From: Termitomyces sp. T153
Lineage: Eukaryota > Basidiomycota > Agaricomycetes > Agaricales > Lyophyllaceae
Direction of reading: 5' to 3'
NCBI GenBank assembly: GCA_018296165.2
Contig: JACKQL020000001.1
Location: forward strand, 558,001 to 622,000
DNA length: 64,000 nt
Numbering within the stretch: the stretch's first letter is position 1; every line of letters starts with the position of its first letter. Shown piece after piece: positions 23,182-34,422 of this stretch. The translations under genes and the position numbers were made by a program. The notes under the pieces are model-generated. The model was not told where the DNA came from. It saw only the letters and a list, made by a program, of their open reading frames with translations, and searched no databases.

Positions 23182-24665
23182 ATGGGTCCTTATGTTATAT
23201 CCCTACCAATTTCCACTTCTTCCGAACATCTAGAGGCATTAGCCGAGGTCAGTAACTTTGGTCGTACGGATATGGGGTACCCAGGGCAGGGCCCGTGGAC
23301 ATATTGTATCCTGCCGGAAGAATCATTGGACGATAAAATCACTGGCATGTCTGGAGCAAAAAGTCACCCTTTCGGTGTAGATACCGTATCACTTCAGCCT
23401 TGTCTTTCGTATGCCTCTCGATCACAGGATCGATACATTACTGAGGAGTGGGACCTGCCCAATGGAAAGTGGATTTTCAATGTGGTTCTGGATGGTGAGC
23501 CCTCCCTGCTGCATAAACTTCTCATGAAAAAATGTTGATTCCACTCCCAAGGTCACCTTAATCATTACACTGTTGACTGTATCGTGCAACAGTTACCCAA
23601 AGTTGTCAAAGACGCTCTCTATGATTCAGCTCGCGAGAGTCTTTCGATGAGACCGGAATATATCTCAGAAATGTTGCGCTCCGCCATTAGACAGGTCGAT
23701 GATTGTCTGACCTCTCGAGTTTTAAACTTGTTACCAGAGAATATGAGTGGCGAAGATTGTGTCAACAACAAGGATAGCACATCCGAACTCCCGGATGCAG
23801 ACCTCTTACTCATCGCTGAAAGCCTGGGTGGCGCTACGCTTGTTCTCAGTCTGACAGATTCAAGGGGTAACCTGTGGATTGCCAATCTCGGAGGTAAATC
23901 TCTCAATGCGGCCGGTTCTTGATCTCACCCAGTCAGATTGTCGCGCAGGTGTGCCTAAGAAGAATGATGACACATCCACAAGATGCTCATTGACCTAACC
24001 ACAGTCCTAGGACACCGCTACGCTCAAGGCTGGTCCGGAACCCAAGTGACTTCGGTACATGATCTCAACAATCCGGAAGAGTTGATGCGTATCACTCAGG
24101 ATCACCCTGGTGAAATTAACGCAATTAAGGACAATCGTGTGATAGGATTTCTGGAGCCAACCAGAGGTATGATCACTCCTGTTACTGATAAACGGTTTCA
24201 ACCTTGTTAATATTCTTGAAAGCACTTGGCGATACATGGCTCAAGATACCCGCCTCTTATACGCTGCGTATGTATAAAAACGCAAGACAACCGTGGATCT
24301 CGCCAAAGCAGTTCGATGAATACGCTTCACGTATTTTAACCCCTCCCTACGTCTCCAATATTCCGGACGTCTATCACTTGACACCACAGACACCTTATTT
24401 TCTGCTGCTCGGATCAGATGGACTTCTGTCGACGGAACGATATAACGGGATGAACGCCACACAGATAACCGGCCACTGGGTCAATATTTTGGGAAGCGTC
24501 ATAGATTCTGGAGCTGAGACAAATATAAATGCTGCGCTATGTCTATTACGAGATATCCTGGGGGGCGAGGACATTGACATGGTATCACGAAATTTGACTG
24601 TGGAGATGGAAGAACGTTGGATGGACGATATAACTCTCTTGATTCAAACAGTACGGAATGCATAG
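23182..24665 (+). CDS. PP2C-family Ser/Thr protein phosphatase
   Basis: Five exons: 23182-23494, 23552-23893, 23937-23948, 24005-24166, 24223-24665; 423 residues, in frame throughout. PPM/PP2C features: the early 'G..DGH' motif (VVLDGHLNHYT, formed across the first intron), ADLLLIAESLGGATLVLSLTD, then LWIANLGDCRAVLGHRY, which is the 'ANLGDSRA' metal-site motif. RVIGFLEPTRALGDTWLK corresponds to the usual 'L.vsRAfGD' motif and FLLLGSDGLL to 'ilaSDGLwD'; DDITLLI near the end is the final metal-binding 'DN.t' equivalent. The long insert with IPDVYHLTPQTPYFLL is typical of the pyruvate dehydrogenase phosphatase-like branch in basidiomycetes. The third exon is only 12 nt. Whether it is mitochondrial is not clear, as no presequence is obvious. 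Confidence 0.88.
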
Positions 24666-24798
24666 TGATGATAAAATACACTCTGAATATATAGCCATAA
24701 TTAACTACTCCCTCAGAGGATGAGATGATTCTCCGCCTCTCTGTCCCGAAAATTGCATGATGGACATAGACGTGTATACAATTCCGTCATCGGCCAAG

Positions 24799-26252
24799 TT
24801 ATGGAGGCCTACGAGAGATGACCACGTCAACGATGAATTCACAGGCAAAGAAAAAACACACAAATCCTAGCTTCCTGATCCTCCTGAGCATCTCGGGCGG
24901 ACTCTCATGGGTAATATGAGCATAGGTCAAGATGTCGAATATTTGATCGCGGACAGGCACCCTTTCGAAAAAATCTGCATTATCCATCATCTCTCGTGGG
25001 TACATTTCCAAGTATTTTCCTCGTTCTTGAAGCTTCTCATCGTCTATATGACTGCAGTATGTCCGACGATATGCTTCACGCTTTAGATCTTCTGTCTGAA
25101 AAAGATTTTCGCGTGGTGAGAGAATAAGATAGAAGACATCAGATCCTGGGCACAAATGATGGTGCAAAGTCCATTCTCTCATGCTGGGCGATAAATCTGA
25201 CGAGTCGCCTCGCGAAAGACAACGATAAACCGCAGTATATATTTCGGACGTGAGGCAGGACTTTTCTCGAAGTTCTGGCATCATCCCTTCTAAGAGTTCG
25301 GAAAGATTGGTATTAAAAGCGGTAGGATCCGGAAACTCCACAGGGTTAAGGTTTTCAAGCTGACAGATCATAAAATCGGGAAGGGGTGCAAAAGATGGGT
25401 TACTCCATGGAACAAAATGAACCGTTAGACTGGGATCATAGGAATGGGATAGAGAGTTGTGACGACCGTGATAATCACGTTCCGGGACGGTTGTAAGAAG
25501 AGGAGCATTCACACTTTGATTGATCAGCAGCGGCTCTGCTGTGAAACGACCTGCCTGAGCCATATGAGAGTGAGAGATGCTCGCGGACTCGAGATAAGAC
25601 GATGGTGCACTCCCATTTGTGCTGGGCAAGGGTGCAGATGCTACATTCCGCCCGTAAAAATTGGGTCCATCGAAATCAACGAGAGATCTAGAAGGAGAGT
25701 TTTCTATCCTGATCGGTGAACTATGAGACTCTGTAGGCGATTGCGCGTTGTCAGAAGTAATTTTTCTTCTTTTCTTCGGCGTATAGTTGCACTCTGTCTT
25801 GCCATCGTCCTTGCAGTGATTGCACACTGGTAAAGTCCGGTCGCACTATCAACCAACAACCATGTCAGGTGTTGAATTCACCAAGATGAGTGCAACGAGC
25901 GAACCTTGAGGTTATTCATGCGACAACGGTCGCATCGAGGTATACCTCGATGAGCCGGTGTCGGGAGTGGCGTATATTTACACTCCCTTCCGGCAGTCCA
26001 AGAGCAATGATTACATGCTGGTAAGACCCGATCGCACTATCGTAAATTAAATGATGCTGGATAATGACTACGTAGTGAACGGCGGACCTTGAGATTGTTC
26101 AGGCGACAATGATCACATCTGGGTTTTCCTCGACGGCCAATCCAAAGTGACTGACGAGCCAGATACATCTTTGGGTTTGGTATTTTGATTTTTAATTGTT
26201 CATCTTCATTGAGATCATCTTCGACTCGTTTTTTTTCTCGAAGATCCGCCAT
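24799..26252 (-). CDS. Zn2Cys6 transcription factor with two tandem zinc clusters
   Basis: Three exons, 26252-26088, 26036-25905 and 25845-24799; 447 residues. Start chosen at MADLREKKRVEDD. Cluster 1 (about residues 45-75) is PRCDHCRLNNLK | CDRVLPACNHC...EC and cluster 2 (about 88-120) is PRCDRCRMNNLK | CDRTLPVCNHC...EC, where the bar is an intron. Each shows C-x2-C-x6-C-x6-C-x2-C-x7-C, the full six cysteines of a fungal binuclear cluster. Both introns lie at the same codon boundary, phase 0. A basic KKRRK segment follows cluster 2. The middle is Ser/Pro rich; the last 150 residues are helical and unassigned. A nuclear DNA-binding regulator is expected; targets are unknown. Convergent with PP2C. 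Confidence 0.85.
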
Positions 26253-27524
26253 TGTAATGAATATAGTGGTACAAGATTTGAAGGCTTGGGACACGATGAT
26301 ATCAAGAAAATTAGCTTCAAAAGAGGAAAAAGAAATGCGATCTTTAGCGCTGTCAATGTAGTGGACCTTGATACTCACTTGACTGAAAATGACCGAATTT
26401 GTTGTGTATTGCGGCGGTGGCAAGCGCTCAGCTACGCCTCTCGCTTGTTACACAGGAAATGCACGGTACGACCAGTGCAATCGTCTTCAGGTGGTCTGAC
26501 GAGAGGATGCCTACTATTGTAGCGCGAAACAGGTGATGAACCGATCGTTTGCCACCCAATATCGTTGTGAAAGAGGGATGACAACAACTCAGAACCTGAT
26601 CTTACTTACGGACTTGGAATCGCCGTGACGTGACAGGAGTGACTTCCCCTCGATCATCTGCAATCTTAGCTACAACGAACCTGTCTCGATACTTGATTTG
26701 TACCTTTAAAGTCCGACGAGACCGTGCTGTATAACAACAGGAGAGGTAGAATTGCAAATACTAGGTTGACTTTTGTAATATCAATTGTTTTTTCTTAGAT
26801 AGCTAAAATCGGCTGTACTTGGTAATAAGTTCGTTGTGCCGCCATAGTCCGACGGGTTGGCAGAGCGATGAACCATTCAACATTTGTACAGCAGGCAAAA
26901 TATTGGATGTGGAAAATATCTACGGTGGGATCAGAATACAGTCAACATCGTTTCAAACGACCAACAGGCTGATCGAACATCACTTTTTGTCGCAAGCTGC
27001 CAAATATGGTGAACGTAGTTCAACAAACAAGAACTGTCACGGCTATACCCGAACATAAACAAAGCCCAGCTTTCGAAAGAAAGCCCACATTTACCTCTCT
27101 GAATCTGATATCGGAAGATTCACAAGTAATCACGCCAATGGCATGACATTTCGTAGGAAGAATGTTTCGACATTGAACACTAGTTCTCACCATCTCAGCC
27201 CCATAGCAGACAAACTACTTTTTAGCCTGAAAGCGAATTCCACTTGGGGGAGCTTCTGGCGCTTCTGAGCTTGAGGAATATTTCAATTTGTTCACATGTC
27301 CGGGATAAGTTTGAAAGGCTGTGGACGAACAAAATGTCACATGGCGAACGTGTGCATGTGGCTGGTGACTTCTCGAACATGGAACAGCATGGTTTATCGG
27401 CCTATTTTTGCTCTTTTTTTCGCTAATACCATATGGGAACAGTTAATGTTTACTATTTAAAGTCGGATTTCATTCACTAAGGCTCTACAATCCTCCAACG
27501 GACGCTAACGAACATTCTTGCAAC
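26253..27524. other. Intergenic, nothing recognised
   Basis: A 1.27 kb gap between the divergent zinc-cluster and secreted-protein genes. Several short open frames exist on both strands but start at non-ATG codons and show no conserved motif. CpG content is normal. It should contain both promoters. Confidence 0.4.
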
Positions 27525-28789
27525 ATGCTTACTGCGTCTATCACATCTATTATTCTCTTTCTACAGGGAATTACTTGCTTAACTTTTCAGACGCGCTCTG
27601 TGGATTTTTTTGATCCTCTTGCTGGAGGTGGCTCATTCCTAGATAATGGTAACGTCTAGCCGATGCAACCTTAATACCGAGCCTAATCGTTGTTGCACGC
27701 TATCAACAGCTGGAAACGGGCTAGGAGAGCCTCTCAATGTCTATATCTACCTCTTCTACCCATTATGTATCTTACTCACATTATCCAGATTATAATTTCT
27801 GGATTGAGCTCGCCAAATGTCCTCACAGATGATGGTATCGTGAATTTTGCTCGAGCTATTGGGTTGTACGTACCGCAAGAAATGTCTGGCATGGATACCG
27901 CAATGACGTTTAGTTCGACTGAGTGCCTCGGTATTCATCTTGGTGCCCCTCAATCAGCCAACCTGGGTGACGGAAATGGCTTCGTCAATCAGACAGTACG
28001 AGAAATGAGAGATCTTCAAATTTCTCGGTCTTACATCATTTCTCAGATTGAACTTCGTCAGGATTACGGTGATCCAGAAGCTGGCACTTGCCTAGAATCC
28101 CTCGTCGGAGGGAATCATTTCAGGTATGTTGCATTACTACGATCAATTTCGTTTGTGTAGTTGTACGTGAAAATACATGGAAGACAAGTTAGTTGCATAT
28201 GCACTTGCTGACCTCATGTCAACGTAGGGTATTCCGGCAGAATGGTCCGACTGCCAACAGTGGAGCACTCTTTCTAGCGTGAACATTTTTACTTATCCAT
28301 TGAATTCTTTGTACTCAAATCTCCCTGGTATTGGAATCTGGCTAGCGTTTCGCAGGAAGAGGTACCGAGATAAATATCTAACCAGAGGGTGACTTACCAT
28401 TGTTAGGACCTCGCCGAGAGTCACACAATTGTTCCTAATGGCTATAACGTTGGTGAGTTTCACTGTATACATATAATGACATTCCTGCTGATAATTGAGG
28501 GAACTTTCCAGGCCGCGATCTTCTAGTCTCAAACGCAGTCGGAACAAAGAGTTTCAATGGAGTCATATACACGACCACTGCCCAGAATTTGACGGGTTTG
28601 CTCGCCGCAGGATCAGCCGGGTAAGATTGTGGCTCAATCGAGGCTGCCAAGCTGAGCATCAAATCCCTTAACTTAGCATCAATCACCGTGATGAAATATT
28701 TATAATGTGAATGACGAGGTCGCTGATTGCTTCTGATAGACATTGCGATCGACGGAATTGTCACTCTACTAACGGTTCATGCATCCTGA
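27525..28789 (+). CDS. Small secreted protein of unknown function, eleven exons
   Basis: Exons: 27525-27648, 27710-27738, 27789-27865, 27914-27995, 28047-28123, 28228-28278, 28346-28361, 28407-28452, 28512-28620, 28677-28687, 28740-28789; 223 residues, all in frame. A signal peptide is evident (MLTASITSIILFLQGITC). The mature part has FFDPLAGGGSFLDNAGN, GEPLNVIISGLSSP-like text, STECLGIHLGAPQSANLGDG, CLESLVGGNHFRVFRQNG, SGALFLAVSQEE and IAIDGIVTLLT near the end. I recall similar uncharacterised secreted proteins in many agaricomycetes, but no function. Two Cys (in TECLG and TCLESL) could pair. Exons of 16 and 11 nt are unusually short. The second junction gives NIIIS rather than the NVIIS I would expect, so one acceptor may be slightly off. 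Confidence 0.75.
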
Positions 28790-29061
28790 TCAATAGCATG
28801 CGTACCTAGGTGACAAAACGCAAATCGAAACGTAACTCGACTGGACATTCACTTATTGTTGAGCCTCTGCACCGAAAATTAATATCCTCATGGTTTTGTT
28901 TGAAATACTGGAACGGATGTGAAATACAATTACAATTGATAGGAAATCAAACCAATTCAATGTTTAGGTGAAACCCATGAACCTACACTAGTTTGTGTGT
29001 CGACGACGCAATCATGGAAACAGTCTCCAGCCACTGAAGACTTGGGATGGTCCAAAGCAAC

Positions 29062-30934
29062 TTATACACGAACGCTATGGCAATTGAATCTGCGTCGGCG
29101 AGTTACCTCTCTCTGCATTCGAATATTGGCTACTTCAGCCTTCGTACGTCGTTGGACCCGAGCGAGAACACAATCAAGTTGTAGGAAGTTGGCAGCATTT
29201 GTGGCGAACCGTTGGTGTTTACGATCAGTAGTAGTATGCTGGAAATCAAGAATCTCTTGAGGAAACGAATGCTAAATACTGAGTACTTGACTCACTTCTT
29301 TGAAGTCGTTGAACTTAGTTCGGCAACTTTCACAATATCCCGGTTTACTGCCTTCCTCCCTCTTTGGCAATTTGAGTGTATTCGTGCTTCTGCTCTTCCT
29401 TAGCAAGGGTTGTCGTTCGGGTATGATGGAGGGAGGTCCCATAGAAGGCGCTTTGTTCTCTTTATCTGCGGCAGTCAAAGGAAATTTACGGGAAGTTACG
29501 ATGTGCTTCAATCGACCATTGAGGGCTGAAGGCGGCTGCGACCTGGACGTGTAGCCGGTGGTTGAGGTAGTCCCTGTGTTCGAAGTAATACCTACGCTAT
29601 TCCCTGACGCAGCCATGTATCCAGCAGCTCCTGAAACCGAAACAAGGAAACCGGAAGCAACAGCAGAGTCTAGATTTTCGCCATCTCCATCAACACCCAC
29701 CAAAAAGTCATCATTGAGGGCATGGGGAAATGTCGCTCGTCGATGGAGACTATTCATAGACACTGATCGTCTCAAGTCACCAGCCCGCCTTGCATGGAGG
29801 CTCAATTCCGCCTTTCTTTTCATCATTTCAGCCTGGTGTACCTTGTTGGTATACTTCTTGCATTCGGCCTTTTGCTCTCTTTCGACCCTTTGAAGTTTCT
29901 CCCACCGCCGCTTTTCTTTATCGTCATAGGCAATGAAAGGACCTCTTGATTGAGGATGGCAGTGCAAAACAGGCCAAGAAGTCTGCACCGTGTCCTCCTT
30001 CGATTTGGGTTGAGGATATTCATGTGCAGCGATGGTGGCAAGCTCTTCTCTTATGTCTTCGATGAGCACAAACCGGCTTCCACGTGTGAAGTATTTGAAA
30101 TCATGCCGCTTTTGAGTAGGATCACGTTCCGTCGTTCCGTTCCTCTGTTCATATTTCAAGAGACGTTCTAGAGAAAGTGTCTGCTTTTTGGAAGTGGAAA
30201 ATGGACCAGAAGACGTCGCGGAAACAGGATCGATAAGTCTCTGCAGAACGCTTTCAAGTTTCGTGGTATTCCAAACTTTGTGCTCGAGGGTTGCAGGCAG
30301 CAAGGCAGGGTTTCCATTCTCGACCTTGCCGATTCTGAAGACACAATAAGTTCGTACGAGACTAGGAACATTGGTGATTCTCACATACCGGTTCTTAAGC
30401 TTGATTGGACTCTTCAACGTGACGCCGCTCTTGTGCATGTTCTCTTTGTCGGCAAGGTGATCAATTTCTGCGCGGTTGCTAATAAAGTGTGTGACCGTTT
30501 TATCGAGAAATTCTACTATTTTCTATAAAGACGTTTTTAGTCATTCAAACCGGGAAAGACAATGATCCTACCCCTCCAAGTTTCTCGATCGATTCTTCGA
30601 AGAAATCTTGCTCCTCGGGCGTGATGTTCAGCTCATCAAAGTAAAAAGTAAAGGACGGAAAGGCTCGAGTGTATTTCTCTTTGAATTCTGCCTTCTGCTG
30701 CTCGCGTTCGATGTGTTTACGCTCCCTTGCCTTATCGCGTGCAAGGAGAGGTAGCGAGTCGACAGCCTTGACGCGTTTTGTGCATTGCGAAAGCACGGAT
30801 GGGTCCGTAAGTGGTTCTGGAGATCGAGGACGTTTATTTCCGGAGACTGTTCTCTGTGGCTTGGTCGAAGTAGCAATGGTTGGGAGCTGGTGTGCATGGC
30901 GGCTCATCAAGGGGCGGCGATTGAGGGTAGCCAT
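29062..30934 (-). CDS. DBF4: Dbf4-type regulatory subunit of Cdc7 kinase
   Basis: Dbf4 (Dfp1/Him1) activates Cdc7 to phosphorylate MCM and start DNA replication. Three exons, 30934-30572, 30522-29296 and 29238-29062; about 588 residues. Motif N/BRCT-like region spans about residues 85-180 (FTFYFDELNITPEEQDFF ... GGKIVEFLDKTVTHFIS). Motif M lies near residue 275 (RGPFIAYDDKEKRRWEKLQ). Motif C is a zinc finger near residue 500: KPGYCESCRTKFNDFKE | HTTTDRKHQRFATN, i.e. C-x2-C-x9-H-x6-H, then NFLQLDCVLARV. The finger is completed only if intron 29239-29295 ends at ttccag; the nearer acceptor at 29254 would add five residues and break the spacing. The middle is low-complexity Ser/Gly/Thr rich. The stop at 29062 is the first in frame. 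Confidence 0.9.
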
Positions 30935-31262
30935 GGTAAATCAAGAAATGGATATGCAGTGAATAGACTCAAAGAAGATATATGATGGTGAGGGAGAAAC
31001 CCAGGGGAACCTGGCCACGTTCAAGTTCAGAGAAAGACACGAGTGTCACGTTGATCAACAAAGTCACGCATCAAGGGTCTGGTTACTCCTTCTCAAGTTC
31101 ATTGATAGTTTCTGTGCGCATGTACAGTAGCTATCGATTATTCCAGACATATTTTGCAAAAAGACAACATTGGCCGCTGCCTTCGGTAATGTCAAGTATT
31201 AATGACCAGTCCTGATTTACACTCCCGCGCGCGTCGCGTAATATCACGTGTTCAAGTCACAA
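30935..31262. other. Intergenic, nothing recognised
   Basis: The gap between the DBF4 start and the 3' end of the AACS pseudogene. It includes a CG-rich patch (cgcgcgcgtcgcg at about 31226-31238) that may belong to the DBF4 promoter. Confidence 0.4.
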
Positions 31263-34049
31263 TCACAATTTCGTTGGCACCATCCAGACGTACCGATAAT
31301 AGAGCGACAGTGCCTCTGGATTCGCCACGGTCTCGCTTGATACCGTTTTTCCCCCCTGATACAATATGCCCCTGATAAAATATGCTTGACAGCGAGCTCG
31401 ATTTTCTTGCCATTTCTTGTATACCAAGCTGTGGACTCCGTTATGCTTGTTTTACTGTGCTCTGAGAAATTGAAACACGTATTGGTATGTCCTCGACCTC
31501 GAAAATATGATCAGGAAGATACCTAGGAGTCAGGTTACCTCTTATCCTCTCTTTGATCTTCTGCGTCGGATCCTGCGATAATCTCTGGCCTTGTCACATT
31601 TTCACAAACAAAAGTATACGTCCATCTTTATCTGTTGATCGTCGCTGGCCAACGCTGACGGACGAGAAGTTCTCCAGTATAGAAAGAAAACTTCGCTTGA
31701 GCCGAATCTAACTCCACTCCGATTCAGTACTCCATCACTCAGGTGAGAAAATATTGATGACTGTTCCTTAGGCTTATCCATCGAGAACTGCGAACCTAGG
31801 GCATAAAATCGTCATCTCTTTGGTTGACGGATTCATAGCCATAAAGTCTCCTTGCCGCCATACACCTGTGAAAGAGGGCGTCAGAACACTTGCACAGTAG
31901 GATAGTGACCAATTATTAATACCCAGAATATGTGTCATAGTTAGTATGTCCTACGAAACTTCTCGCCTGAAATATCTCCTCAGACAAAGACTGGAATGGA
32001 AGGATGTGGACGTGTGACCACTAGTTCAGCCATCTTCCCCTTGTGCTCAATATTGACCCCAAAAGGATAATATATTTCAACTTTCATTTCATTCCGAGGG
32101 CTTTACAAGGCATTGCTGTGATAAGATCGGAATGAAATCTTGCTCTTAAAGCTTTTTCAATGCTTACCTCCAGCATATACAAGCTCACTCAAAGCACTCG
32201 TTGCAACTATTGGGTCTCAGTGGGAACTAGTTCTCAACGAGGCAGATGTTTGTTTACGCTCACAAGCTGAAAATATATCCGTTCCTCCGCATGGGGTAAA
32301 TACTCGAACTCTTCCTACAAAGGCGTTGTGTGCCCAGGTATGTAGAGCGGGAGTCAAGACTGCTCCTTCGGATGCAATTGTTTTCAATGCATTAAATAGT
32401 CCAAGTGCCACTAGAAAGTCTATCAAAAATAGCACACTTGTCATTCTCAAGGTACATACATACGCGGTTTGATATCCATCCAATGCATTTCACCAAGAAA
32501 GCGAGGGCTGACCCCGAGAACTGATACTCTGTCACAGTGGCATCATCATCCCTGGTTGTAAATCAATATGAGGCCAACCCTTGATCGTGTACCAGACGCA
32601 GAAAAGCCGGAAGACTGGGATGAAGAGGGGATCTGTCATAAAGGATCAAGCGTGGTCTCCATGCAAGTCCGGCAATCATGAGATTCCACATCATCCATCC
32701 TGTCTGGGAGGCTATGAGCACCAGTCATAGAAAGGGAAGCCCACCAACCGTGGTATATTGCAAGAGTGCGTCGTCTGCACTGACACCATAACCAAATGCC
32801 ACGTCTCTCATGGTTTGAACTAGGACTCTCTGTACCAGAGGGAACATTTTGTTTACATGGAACCAAGTGCGGGATTGCAGAGCGTACCCCTGCAGAATTG
32901 ACTATACATTTTGGTGCTCCCGCAGTTCTTAAAAGGGTCTCGATCAATGAAAAACCAAAAATCGCGCCAATGATTTGACGGACCACTGGAATAAAGAATC
33001 AGAAGTCCATGATCGAGAGGGAGTTGTTCAAAAGTAAGCTCTCGGCCATCGTCATGGGTCATAATGTAGATAGAGTAATGCTGCTAGTCGAAGATCAGCA
33101 AAGAAAGAGAGACAGGTATGTGACCTCACGTTCGAGATAAAGTTTCAGGTACCACTGACGTTGTTGCCAGTGATGGTGCTGGGCAGCAGGTCAGCCAGTT
33201 GCAAACCGCAGTCAATGAGGCTCGATATTACCTCAGAAACATTTGAGATCAAATCAATGGTTCTTCCAGCATGATATATTTCTGTTTCTACGAAGAGGAG
33301 TTTAGGTTTGATTTGACGATATCTATCAAGGATTCCCTGCCGTCAATTGTATTAAAAATATATCTTTACGACGGTTTTCCTAATTATATCTCACTTTTGG
33401 AACCATGTCTGTATCTGTACTTGAGTAGATGCCACCAATGCTAGCCGTAGCCAACAGTAACACAATGGCTGTAACGGAATTGGTTACGATTGCTAGAAAA
33501 TTGTAAGTCATGTAGTAAGTGACTTTGCGGCTTTTAGTTGCCTGCGGCCCTATCCCCTGAATTGATACCACAGGAGCGCATAGCCGCCGCCACTTGACGA
33601 ACCCTCTTCCGAAGACCACGAAATGTAATATGGCTAATCACGCCTCGTTCTCCGGTGATGGTACAAGCGATAGCATCATCAATTCGACGAAGTATATTCT
33701 GGGCATAACTGAGTCGAGATCCGGGAAACCACTGTGGGACCTCCCCCAAACGACCATGGCACACAACCTTCTTGGTGCATAAGAAAAAAAAAAGATTAAC
33801 TGACATAAAACCATGACAAACTTGACTGGGTGAACTAGAATAGATGATGCCCATATCTTGCCATAAATCATTCCAAAACTCATACTCGTTGACAGAGTAT
33901 GTATGAAGATCATGGTAATCGTTTTGAAGTGGTAGGGAAATGTCGTAAGGCTCACTCCTTGCTATGAATTTTACAGTGAGAGTCGTACGCACGGAGATGC
34001 AGTGTGGGATGTCGCCTGTTGATAGTAGTACGTCTGAACACCTCGACAT
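31263..34049 (-). pseudogene. Acetoacetyl-CoA synthetase, full length but broken
   Basis: AACS activates acetoacetate to acetoacetyl-CoA. Recognisable parts in order on the minus strand: DYHDLHTYSVNEYEFWNDLW, RLGEVPQWFPGSRLSYAQN, DDAIACTITGERG, VTAIVLLLATASIGGIYSS, ILDRYRQIKPKLLFVETEIY, ELTFEQLPLDH with the AMP-binding loop LILYSSG|TAGAPK, QYTT|TGWMMWNLMIAGLAW, SEGAVLTPALHTWA, PCGGTDIFSA, WRQGDFMAMNPSTK, SDGVLNRSGVRFGSSE, LTPRYLPDHIFEVEDIP, NGKKIELAVKHILSG and VANPEALSLYYRY. Lesions: a TGA for Trp in 'VFV*GD' (31980-31982); a frameshift from a duplicated atgaa (32083-32095); a 16-bp tandem duplication shifting the last codons (31353-31384); an apparent one-base loss at the intron after YSSG (32981-32990). 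Introns are otherwise well placed, so it arose from the genomic gene, not a retrocopy. Confidence 0.8.
31353..31384. repeat. 16-bp tandem duplication in the AACS pseudogene
   Basis: Two adjacent units, cccctgatacaatatg (31353-31368) and cccctgataaaatatg (31369-31384), differ at one base. They lie in the codons just after HILSG and throw the last conserved segment (VANPEALSLYYRY) out of frame. Confidence 0.85.
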
Positions 34050-34422
34050 TCACAGAAGAGGAGTCGATTGGTTTCCATAGCAAACGAGATTGTGAAAAGT
34101 GGGCTGCCATAGATATCAAGGAATGTCTTGGTAAACAGTGTCATCTGGTGAGAATAAGTAGCCATTTTCGAGTCTGATATATGCAGTAATAGCCATTGAT
34201 ATATTGATATATTAGGCCAAGAGGTTTGCTTGTACCAGGAACGTTTGCCTGTCGTCAAGTCCTGGAGATTGTCAGGTTGAGGCCTCAGAACAGTGAATAC
34301 ATAAAACAGGAAGAGGACGAAATTGATATTTTATCGAGAAGCTATTCGGAGTTTTCCACGTGATAGCGCCGTATCGACGTTTTGGTCTCCTAACTAGCTG
34401 GGTCCTATTTTCTTGACTCTCT
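34050..34422. other. Intergenic between AACS pseudogene and ATG5
   Basis: Divergent gap. Open frames are short and unrecognised. It should hold the ATG5 promoter. Confidence 0.4.

Noticed and set aside
32140..32472. Plus-strand ORF of 110 codons
   Set aside because: It is antisense to the AACS pseudogene, starts at a non-ATG codon and has no conserved motif.
33145..33147. TGA in the AACS pseudogene after NVSGT
   Set aside because: It probably lies inside an intron starting gtcagt after TGNN, so it was not counted as a lesion.
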